Below are positions 55,436 to 64,000 of a DNA stretch of 64,000 bases, piece by piece (positions within the stretch are counted from its first letter, which is position 1; every line of letters begins with the position of its first letter). The position numbers were made by a program, and so were the translations under genes. The notes beneath the pieces were generated by a model that was not told the origin of the DNA, did no database searches, and saw nothing but the letters and a program-made list of their open reading frames with translations. The stretch spans positions 372,001 through 436,000 of the forward strand of contig CAWAMR010000003.1 in NCBI GenBank assembly GCA_963783095.1. The letters run 5' to 3'. Source of the DNA: CAWAMR01 sp963783095. Lineage in GTDB: Bacteria > Planctomycetota > Planctomycetia > Gemmatales > Gemmataceae.

Positions 55436-58400
55436 ATGGACCAGCCCAATTCGATTTCTCCTCAGATCGCTGAACTCGTTGAGGAATGGCAAGTTCGATT
55501 GCGTCGTGGTGACCGGCCCGACCTGAACGAGTACGTTCGGAAATATCCGGATTTGGCCGAGGAAATTCGCGAGATTCTTCCGGGCCTGTTGGTTCTGGAA
55601 GACTTCAAAGGCTCAGCTCTCGATCAATCGCTGGCACCCACCGGCGATGCGACCGCCACGCATTCGACCGCTTTGGAACGACTCGGCGACTTTCAGATTC
55701 TTCGGGAAATAGGCCGTGGAGGCATGGGTGTCGTTTTTGAGGCCGAGCAAGTGTCGCTGGGCAGGCGCGTTGCTCTCAAAGTGTTGCCTCAAAAGGTACT
55801 TCTGGACCCCAAGCAGCGACGACGATTCCAACGCGAAGCACGATCGGCAGCCAAGTTGCACCATACGAATATCGTTCCGGTCTTTGGCGTCGGGGAACAG
55901 GATGGCATCCCCTACTACGTCATGCAATTCATTCAGGGCCTTGCACTCGACGGGGTGCTCAAAGAAGTAAAAAATATGCGAGCCGCTGCGGCCGGCAATG
56001 TAGTGTCGGGCGGGAACGCAACCTTAGTAAGTCAGGACGTGTCAGCGGCAAACGTGGCTCGTTCTTTGGTCACTGGTGAATTCGCTCCTTTACACCCGAG
56101 CGATCGGCAATCGGTTGAAGTTCCGCCCGTGCAACAGGGCGAAAGCGTCTCGGCGGCGTCGGTGATTTCTTCGGACAGCGGATCGAATTCGTCCTCGACG
56201 TCCGCGATTTCACTCGCAGGCTCGCCTGGCGATCCAGGACGCTCCAAAGGGAAAAAACGGTCCTATTGGCAAAGCGTCGCAGGCATTGGCGCTCAGGTCG
56301 CCGATGCACTGGACTACGCCCATAAGCAGGGGATTCTTCACCGCGACATCAAGCCATCGAATTTGCTGCTCGATACCCACGGGACGGTGTGGGTCACCGA
56401 CTTTGGCCTGGCCAAGTCGGACGATCAGGAAAATCTGACTTTCACAGGAGACATTCTCGGTACTTTGCGGTACATGCCTCCCGAAGCCTTCGAGGGAAAG
56501 GCAGATGCCCGCGGCGATGTCTACAGCCTGGGCCTGACGCTTTATGAGTTGCTCGCACTTAGGCCGGCATTCGACGAAAAAGACAAACATCAACTCATCA
56601 AACAAGTGACGTCGAGCGAGCCGCCCAGGCTGGCGCAACTGAACCGGTCGATCCCGCGCGATCTGACCACCATCATTCACAAAGCCATCGAGCGCGATCC
56701 AACTCGACGTTACCCCAATGCGCGCGAGCTGATGGAGGATCTCGAACGATTTCTCGCCGACGAGCCCATTCGCGCCAGGCGCACCGGGCCCTGGGAAAGA
56801 GCCATGCGCTGGGTGCGCCGAAAGCCCGCAGCAGCGGCGCTCGTGGGGATGATCGGCATCGCGGCATCGGCGATTGCCGTGGCAATTATCGTGCTGCTTT
56901 ATAGCGCCAAGCTCGAAGATGCGCGGGAGAGTGCCGAACGCAATCAGCACGAGGCAGAGCACGCTGCGCGATGCCGAGGTCGAGCAACGCCAACTTGCCG
57001 ATGAAGCAAGACGGAATGCTGAAGACGCGAGACTCAATGCCGACTTCCAGAAGAAATTGGCAGAGCAGGCTCGCGACAAGCAAATTCGGTTGCGCGGGCT
57101 GCTTGCCTCCCGAACCGATCAGTGGCGCGATGCGGTTGCCGACCTCGAACAATACCTTCGCGATCACCCCGATGACCTTGAGGTATCGACCCACCTCGGC
57201 AAAGTGCACGCCCAACTCGGGCAATCTGCGAAAGCGGCGGAAGCGTTCGCGAATGCACTGCGCATCGCTCCAAATGATTACACTGCTCTGGTCGGCTCCG
57301 CGGAGCAAGCAACTCTACAGGGAAAATTGGAAGCCGCCGTTGCCCTGTATTCCCGCGCTCGCAAGATTCAACCGGATCTCCCAGAGAGCGTAGCAAACGC
57401 CTATGGGCAGGTTCTATACCGGCAAGCCGGTGGTTGGCGAACACTGAAGCCGACTCGCGCATCGGGAACAAACGGCGCGACCCTGAAACTGCTCCCGGAT
57501 GGGATTACCCTTGCCAGTTGGAAACAAGCGCAGGACCAGATTACGATCGAGACGCCCACCGACGGTGCAGAATTCACTTCGGTTCGGCTCGAATTTCTTC
57601 CCGATGCAACGACATCCGCAACCCATCGAAATCGAAATGCCTCAAGCGGTGGCGTATCCGAATTCAAGGTTTGGGGCGATTGGCACGGACAACCCGGTCG
57701 ATCGATCGAATTCGCTCAAGCGTGGGCCGACTCAACAACTCCGCAATTCGTGCGGAATAGCGCTGGATCGAGTTATCAACGTAACGACGGCGACATCAGC
57801 AAAGCGATCGACAGTAACCCGCAAACGATGTGGATGCCTTGGGGCTCCGATCCACACGTTGCGATCTTCTCGATACGAGAAAAGCTCGGTAAAGTACCGG
57901 CAAAGCTTACGTTTCGTTTGCTGTTCCCGTATGCCAGTTACGGGCCGCGCCGTATCCGGCTCAGTGTGACGCACAAGCACCCCGCTCCTGGCTGGGATTT
58001 CCTTTTGGCCAACGGTTCGGTGAGCGGTTGGGTTAAACTCGCGGCCGCTTTTCATATTCGTGGTGAGACGGCTAGTGCAATCGATGCACTCCGGCGGCGC
58101 AATCCAGAGCCCGCGAACGATCCCCAGCCAGGTTACGGCAACAACTATCCATCATTAGTCAATGCCTACCCTTCATTCGTCGGCGTCATCGTACACGACC
58201 GCGCCGGCAACCTCGCCGAGGCGCGTCGCGCATTCGACCAGGGTGCCGAATTGATCAACTCCAAGCTTGCGTCTTGGGGTCGGGACGAAGGACCAATGCT
58301 ACTCGCTGTGGAAGCGGCGTCTCGAATGATCGAAGCGGAACCTGCGCAATCGAGCCATCGTCGATCCCGCGCAAACTGGCATGCCCATCTGGGCCAATTC

Positions 58401-61262
58401 GATGCCGCGATTGCCGATTTTGATTTTCTGTTGAAGGCCAATCCCAGCGATCTCGAATTGCTGCTGGAGCGGGGCGAGTGCCACGCAAGAATGGGTGTTT
58501 TGGCTAGCGCCAAAGCCGATTTCGCCGCTGCATTCCAGTTGAACCCCGAGAGCGCAATGTCGTGGCTGAGTTCCAGAGCATCGAAATCCGAACAGGTGAG
58601 CGATTTCTCAACTGCCGTACTTTTACTCACTGCCGTCGCCGAGTGGGCGAAAGGGAAGCCGGCAGAGGTCGATATTCTGTTGAGGCGTGCACGCTGTTTC
58701 CGATATGCCGGTGAGAACGACAAAGCGATTGCGGATTACTCCCGCGTTCTGGCGTTGAAACCTGATCTGGCCGAGGCGTGGGTGGAGCGAGGCTGTTATC
58801 TTGCTGAAAAAGGACTCATTAAGGAAGCAACTGCGGATATCGCTGCCGGATGGAAAATCAATCCAAATCAAGCACGGCTAATTTTGTCGCAAAAAGGCAG
58901 CCAGTTTTACAATCAAAATACTGAACTTGCGCTGTTCTTCTACGACCAAGCCGTCGAGAATCAAGGCCAGGTGCCGCCCCAGCTATATGATTATGCCCGC
59001 TTGCAACGCGGAAATGTGTTGATGCAGATGCAGCGGTATGAGAAAGCAATTGAAGATTTTACGATTGAGCTGAAGCAGAATCCGCAGGTTGTGAACACTC
59101 GATTCAATCGAGCCGAATGTTACGCCTTACTGGGCAAATCCGGGAAAGCTGCCGAGGATCTCACCGCAGTTCACAATTCGGTGGGTGGTGGTGTCTCCAT
59201 CGAGACTTTGTATCGCAACAAACTCAGGCAATACGAGACGGCCTTGAACTGGCAGAACGTCGCTTTGCTTCTCGACGCCCGACTTGCATGCAAGCTTTCG
59301 GTCGCGTCGGAATGTGGGGCATTGCGTTCGCGAGCCAAGGCTCGGCTCGAATTACGCCGGTTCAAGGACGCCCTGGTCGATTGCCACCGGCTTCTGGTCC
59401 TGGTGCCGAACGACCCTAAAGGACTCGAACTGAAATCATTGGCTTACGTTTCGTACGCAGAAGATCTAAGGCTCAGCGGTAAGCCGGATGAAGCAAACGC
59501 TCTAGCCGCGCAGGCCAAGGCTTTCCTGAAGAAATACAGTGCGGCTGAACCGGATAACGCGGTACGTACGGTTGGACTGGTAAACTTCCTCTTGACTGAA
59601 GCCGCGGCTTGGCGGCCATTCGATGTGACGCGCGTGACGTCGATGGGCGGTGCGTCAATGCGGAAGTTACCGGATGCCTCGATTCTCGTCGAAGGCACCA
59701 ATCCGCAAGACGACACTTTCGAATTGGTTGCCAAATCGCCACAGGGTTTTCACGCGTTGCGCATCGATGCTATTCCCGACCGTTCGCTTCCCCTTTTCGG
59801 GCCTGGTCGCAATGCAGATGGCAACTTTTTCCTGACGCGGATTTCGTTGTCCCCCGCGATGAGCAACGCGCAAAGAGAATCTACGGCATTACCGTGGCGC
59901 GGCGCGTTCTCGACTACCAATAAGCCGGAGGGCTTTGATACGAATGGTCTCGACGGTCCGCGCGGAGCGATTGATGGCAACCGAACAACCAGCTGGGCGA
60001 ACTGGCCTCGCCCCGCCCGACCGTGCTCGGCAGTGTTCGCGGTGATGAAGCCGGTCGATGGTACCAATTCAACGGATCATATTCTCAAACTCGAGTTTGC
60101 CGATCCGAACCGTAAACGCTCGGCATTGGGGCGATTTCGCGTCGCCTATACGGCCTCGCCGTACGCCCTGGAGTTGGAACAGATTGTGGCTTATCCCACG
60201 GGCGACTGGGCGCAAATGGCGATCGGCTACGCTCTGCTCGGCGAGCGCAATGAAGCGGAGACCGCGCTGCGTAAGGCCGAAACAATTACCGTGAAGGATG
60301 ATGGCGGCGTTTTGATTCTTCAGGCCTGGGCTCACCAACTCCTTCAGCACGAAGAACCAGCCAGGCTGGCAAGGACGAAAGTTTTAGACTTCCTGCGCAA
60401 GAGAGATTCCGGTTACCAGTTGCCGATTCCTGCGGTTGCGGCGAATGTGTTGGCGCAAGCGATTCATGAAAATGCCGGCGTGAGCGCTGCGCTCGCCTGG
60501 CGCGCACGGGCTTTGGAAGCTCTGGGCAATGATGACACGGCTCTGGCGGAATACGATCGTGCGATCGCAGCGAATCCGAATGACCCCGACCTGTATGCGG
60601 AGCGTGCCGATATTCACGCGCGGGCACAGCGTTGGAAGCTAGCTGCGGCAGATCTCCAACGAACAGTGCAGTTGAACCCTAAGGATCATTTTTCGTGGTT
60701 TCGCCTTGCTCCATTGCTCCTCTGGATCGGCGACGAAGACGCCTATCGCCGCCACCGTTCCGACATGCTCAAACAATTTGGCGGCACCAAGGACTTAGGT
60801 CAGGCCGAGCGCACGACAAAGGTTTGCTCACTACTTCCAGCCACGGCAGAAGAGTCGCGTCAACTGGTGACACTTGGCCGGCGCGCATTGGGTTTGGCCC
60901 GTGAGAATTACATGTATTCTTGGTCCCACTTGGCACTTGGCATGGGACAGGTTCGTAGTGGTGAGTTTCGCGGTGCAATAAACAGCACTCGTAATTGCCG
61001 GGAAGTGGACACGATGCAAGCTCCGCCCTCGACACCGTTTGTGCCGCGTAGCGCCGCAAGTTTCTTGGTTGAGGCACTGGCACACCATGGGCTGAAGGAC
61101 GATAGCGCAGCGCGCAAGGCCCTGGATCAAGCGAACGCAATGGTCAAGAACGACGGAGACATCGAGCAATCTCTGCACAAGGTCTATTGGAATGATGCCT
61201 TGATCCACAAATTGCTCTTGCGAGAAGTTCGGAAAGCGATTGACGATTCGAAGTCGAAGTAG
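55436..61262 (+). CDS. Giant Ser/Thr protein kinase with TPR domain, frameshifted
   Basis: One gene broken once. The N-terminal 60 residues are a planctomycete kinase leader. The kinase begins with I-G-R-G-G-M-G-V-V-F-E-A (P-loop, about residue 94); V-A-L-K-V-L supplies the Lys, H-R-D-I-K-P-S-N-L the catalytic loop and D-F-G-L-A-K the Mg loop. A low-complexity insert of about 95 residues lies between the lobes (near residues 180-275). One membrane helix follows the kinase (G-M-I-G-I-A-A-S-A-I-A-V-A-I-I-V-L-L-Y), then a coiled coil. The frame shifts near 56962. The extracellular side has over ten TPR motifs and two discoidin-like beta domains. The repaired length is about 1940 residues. Probably a membrane sensor kinase controlling the adjacent sigma factor. 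Confidence 0.87.
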
Positions 61263-61367
61263 ATCGTCAAATACGCTTGTCGCAGATCGAGAAATATTCT
61301 ACGATATCAATCTCTCCTCCCGCCTCCCCACACTTTGTTCTTCATTCCACCACTCTCAGGACCAACC

Positions 61368-61784
61368 ATGGTTTATCCCTTGGCCCGTTGTCTATTGGTA
61401 TGTTCGTTCCTCTGTCTCTCTTCGCTTGGCTGCAGCAGACATGGCGGGCGTTTACCTGTTTCGGGATCGGTGAGCTATCGGGGAGTCGATATCGCCGAGG
61501 GGTCGATTCAATTCACTCCCGAAGACTTGTCGAACGGCAAACCGGAAGGGGCAATCATCAAGAACGGCAAATTCGCAATTCCTGCTGCCAGCGGTTTGCT
61601 TCCGGGGACATACGTTGTACAAATTACAGCCGCTTCGTCCGGTTCATCGGGCGCAGGCAAAAACCCTGGCGCCCCCAGCGGTTCCACAGAATTGTTACCG
61701 GAGCAATTCAATGCCAAATCAAAGCTTCGTGCCGAGGTGAAGGCCGGTCAAAAAAACCAATTTGACTTTCCCCTCACCGATTGA
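61368..61784 (+). CDS. Small lipoprotein with transthyretin-like domain
   Basis: A 138-residue protein from ATG 61368 with signal peptide and lipobox L-S-S-L-G-C. The domain V-S-G-S-V-S-Y-R-G-V-D-I-A-E-G-S-I-Q-F and L-P-G-T-Y-V-V-Q-I is a carboxypeptidase-regulatory/transthyretin-like beta sandwich. This small lipoprotein class regularly precedes DUF1559 genes in planctomycetes, as here. An earlier in-frame ATG at 61335 would add 11 residues before the signal peptide. The function is unknown. Confidence 0.85.
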   Translation: MVYPLARCLLVCSFLCLSSLGCSRHGGRLPVSGSVSYRGVDIAEGSIQFTPEDLSNGKPEGAIIKNGKFAIPAASGLLPGTYVVQITAASSGSSGAGKNPGAPSGSTELLPEQFNAKSKLRAEVKAGQKNQFDFPLTD

Positions 61785-61907
61785 GGTATTGACCCGGATT
61801 ACCGAATCTTTTCGCCCGTTCTAAACTTCGATTCGCCGCCTGCCGCCCCTTCCAAAGCCCGGCTTCTCTCCACGGGTTCTTTTCGTTTCTTACTCGCGAG
61901 GGATTTC

Positions 61908-62840
61908 ATGTTTCATCGTCGAACCCGGAATGGCTTTACACTGATCGAATTGTTGGTAGTCATCGCCATCATCGCGATTTTGGTAGGTTTGCTCTTGCCT
62001 GCCGTTCAAAAAGTTCGCGCTGCGGCCGCTCGCGCAAAATGTCAAAACAATCTCAAGCAATTGGCGCTCGGGATGCACAACTACGAGAGTACCAATGGAG
62101 TCTTTCCATCCGGGATGTCGCCCGGGACGGTTGATTATGGAAACCTGTATTGCTGTTGGGGCACCTGGCAGGTTCCCATGCTGCCCTTCATCGAGCAGCA
62201 AAATGCATTTAACCTCTACCAGAACTATGGCGGAAATGATTACACCGGTCCACGGTATGGGGCCTATCCAAATACTCTGGTTACGACGGTCCGGTACAAG
62301 ATAATGACGTGTCCCGCGGATACGCCGGAAGATCCGTTGGGCGAGATTACTTCACATAATTACGTGGTCAACTTTGGAAACACTACGATCTATCAGTCGC
62401 AATCGGTGACGATTGGCTCGACCACCTTTACTTTTGGCGGTGCCCCATTCACACCGAATATTCCCGAAACCATCCTGTCGATCACCGATGGGACCAGCAA
62501 CACGTTGATGCTCTCTGAAGTCATCCAGGGCGCGCGTTCCGATTTGCGCGGCTTCAGTTGGTGGGGGCCGGGAACGGGTTTCACAACATCGGCGACGCCG
62601 AATACCTCGACCCCCGATCAAACCGCACAAAACTGCGATCCCGGTCTTCCAAATCCACCCTGTGTGAATGCATCTTCCAATGCAACGATCAATCAATACG
62701 CGCGCAGCCGACACGACACTGGAGTCTGCGCGGCGATGTGCGACGGCTCGGTCCGTTTTGTTACCAATTCCATTTCTTTGAGCACGTGGCAAGCCGTCGG
62801 CACGTCCCAGGGCGGAGACCTGGCTGGGAGCGATTGGTAA
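61908..62840 (+). CDS. DUF1559 prepilin-like protein
   Basis: A 310-residue protein with an N-terminal type IV prepilin signal: R-N-G-F-T-L-I-E-L-L-V-V-I-A-I-I-A-I-L, cleaved before Phe. The helix N-N-L-K-Q-L-A-L-G-M-H-N-Y-E-S follows. A beta-rich DUF1559 domain ends in C-D-G-S-V-R-F-V-T-N and W-Q-A-V-G-T-S-Q-G-G-D. DUF1559 proteins are planctomycete pseudopilins, usually present in many copies per genome. It is probably assembled at the surface by a type II secretion-like machine. Preceded by a weak ribosome site. Confidence 0.95.
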   Translation: MFHRRTRNGFTLIELLVVIAIIAILVGLLLPAVQKVRAAAARAKCQNNLKQLALGMHNYESTNGVFPSGMSPGTVDYGNLYCCWGTWQVPMLPFIEQQNAFNLYQNYGGNDYTGPRYGAYPNTLVTTVRYKIMTCPADTPEDPLGEITSHNYVVNFGNTTIYQSQSVTIGSTTFTFGGAPFTPNIPETILSITDGTSNTLMLSEVIQGARSDLRGFSWWGPGTGFTTSATPNTSTPDQTAQNCDPGLPNPPCVNASSNATINQYARSRHDTGVCAAMCDGSVRFVTNSISLSTWQAVGTSQGGDLAGSDW

Positions 62841-62898
62841 GGATTTTTTTGCCAATCTGGTCAGAGGCCATTTTCTGTACCAAAAACGAAAAGAAAAA

Positions 62899-63061
62899 CA
62901 AAAGCGGCGGAAAAGCGGAAAAGCGCCGCACTCCAAATAACGGCTGAAGCTTTGTTATGCTTTTAGTTTTTTGACAATGAAAAACAGAAACAAAAGCGCA
63001 CGCAAAATCGCAAAGAACGATCGTGCGCCATTTGGAGTGCGGCGATTTTCCGCCGCTTTTG
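62899..63061. repeat. Long stem after the DUF1559 gene
   Basis: The left arm (62899-62938) and right arm (63030-63061) are reverse complements except for an 8-base insertion in the left arm. Core words are AAAGCGGCGGAAAA and TTTTCCGCCGCTTTT, ending on CTCCAAAT / ATTTGGAG. The 91-base middle has smaller inverted words. It starts about 60 bases after the stop and could act as a terminator of the operon. Confidence 0.85.
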
Positions 63062-63123
63062 TTTTGTGAATGGTAACAAAAAAGGCCTGTTGCCAGTCTT
63101 CCAGGTTCCTGGCCCAAACTCGC

Positions 63124-63151
63124 TTGACAATTGAAATATGTACACTATCAT
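63124..63151 (+). promoter_or_regulatory. Near-consensus promoter upstream of the 74-bp array
   Basis: TTGACA at 63124-63129 and TATCAT at 63146-63151 are separated by 16 bases. This is the best housekeeping-type promoter match in the window. It points to the right into the non-coding repeat array, where no gene starts. Predicted from consensus only. Confidence 0.35.
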
Positions 63152-63253
63152 TGATGATGTAGTGGTGCGAATCGGGGTGTTGTTTGCGCTCAACCCCATA
63201 CGCACCAAGTTAACCCGATATTTGGTCGAAACGTAATGATTCTGAAGAAAACC

Positions 63254-64000
63254 CTTCCAACGAACTTGGCATTTAATAAAACGATTATCGATATGATACA
63301 CTGACGAAGTTCTTTGGTGATTAGGGGCGTCCGTCGGGCCGGGTTGCTACAAGTTGTCACAAGAATCGGTTTGTACATCTATGATCGTGCATGCGAACAA
63401 ACTAATTGCCGAATCGCGTGTTACAAATTGCTACAGACGTTGCTTTGCGGTTCAATGATCTAATAAACAAGCAATCGATGTTGTAATCGTCATGCTACAA
63501 TTTGCTACAAAAATTGGTTTGTACAGCGACGATCGTAAATGCGAACGAACGAATTACCGAACGGGGTGCTACAAATTGTTACAGAATTTGGCTTTCGGAT
63601 CAACGATTGGATAACCAAGCAAACGAGGCGTTAATCGCCATGCTACAAATTGCTACAAATTCTGCGGTTTTCGGAAGGTATCGCAATGACAAACTTACAC
63701 TCTAAAAACCAATAGACTTCCAAGAAACTTCGCCTCAATCCAACGATTATTGATTTGATATTCTGGCGAAGTTACTTTCAGATGAGGGTCCGAAACCGGG
63801 CGCAGACGCTACAAATTGCTACAAAAAAATGGATTGTGCACATGCGATCGCAAATTCGATCAAACGAACTTCTAAATGGGAAATTGGCCGTTTACTGTAC
63901 GCTTGGACATTTTCTGAGTACTATAGATAAGAGTGGTTTTCTTGCGTAGATGCACAGGAGAACGAATTGTGAACATCAATGATCCCACTACAAATTGCTA
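63254..64000. repeat. 74-bp tandem array with 148-bp higher-order unit, continues past window
   Basis: A core word GCTACAAATTGCTACAAA (two copies of a 10-base GCTACAAATT) begins at 63346, 63420, 63494, 63568 and 63642, always exactly 74 bases apart. Units 1 and 3 resemble each other, as do 2 and 4, giving a 148-bp higher unit. A different 91-92 base element precedes the run (63254-63345) and recurs at 63716-63807, followed by another core at 63808. A further core begins near 63987 and the array leaves the window. Open frames inside are short and lack ribosome sites. Function unknown; not CRISPR-like because the spacers are themselves related. Confidence 0.85.

Noticed and set aside
63346..63808. 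The regularly spaced core words as a CRISPR array
   Set aside because: Spacing is 74 bases with an 18-base core, the spacers resemble one another (units 1 and 3, 2 and 4), the core varies and no cas gene is in the window.

Overview
The window looks like chromosome from a planctomycete, probably a relative of Gemmata in the family Gemmataceae. Four kinds of evidence support this. There is a DUF1559 prepilin-like protein next to a small transthyretin-like lipoprotein (61.4-62.8 kb). There is an ECF sigma factor beside a giant Ser/Thr kinase with a TPR tail (54.7-61.3 kb). One exported protein carries the planctomycete N-terminal signature L-E-x-R-x-V-P (1.7 kb). Many exported proteins (DUF1080, PQQ propeller, BSP peptidase, HEAT lipoprotein) are typical of the group. 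A lipid A acyltransferase homologue fits a Gram-negative envelope. I see no tRNA, rRNA, CRISPR array or intact insertion sequence.

Layout. 0-4 kb: two tandem paralogous secreted repeat proteins. 4-8.7 kb: sulfotransferase, SASA-type esterase, secreted zinc peptidase and an exported PDZ protein. 8.8-11 kb: a NatA/NatB-like ABC exporter. 11-14.4 kb: HEAT lipoprotein, DUF11-like protein, SprT-like protein. 14.4-18.4 kb: a tightly overlapping minus-strand cassette of DUF262 protein, DUF3696-type ATPase and an unknown 318-residue protein, followed by two small paralogous proteins; this is a candidate anti-phage system. 18.6-28 kb: esterase, M48 peptidase with LemA, sulfite-oxidase-like enzyme and exported proteins. 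28-40 kb: thioredoxin lipoprotein, Rpn-family remnant, BatA-like VWA protein, PQQ propeller, FkbM methyltransferase, pgsA, an Rpn-like nuclease, an oxidoreductase, an acyltransferase, a DUF420 protein and scpB. 40-46 kb: zinc metalloprotease, sugar isomerase, DUF1080 and BSP peptidase. 46.4-49.7 kb: a 17-repeat Sel1 protein, then in the same frame after a stop codon an ADP-ribosyltransferase-like toxin tail and a possible immunity gene. 49.9-54.7 kb: trpB-trpA (minus strand) and pheT. 54.7-62.8 kb: sigma factor, kinase, lipoprotein and DUF1559 protein. 63.1-64 kb: a non-coding array with a strict 74-bp period that continues past the window.

Two properties affect the whole window. First, at least twelve genes, including trpB, pheT, scpB and lemA, are broken by single-base frame changes that a one-base correction repairs. 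The breaks cluster at 5.4-5.6, 41.3-41.7, 51.4-51.7 and 52.4-54.5 kb. These are most likely consensus errors, so I annotate each as one gene. Second, the intergenic spaces hold many long, near-perfect inverted repeats. One family is built from the word AGTGGTCAGTG; several others are unique hairpins of 22-39 bp per arm, and some supply the stop codon of the neighbouring gene.
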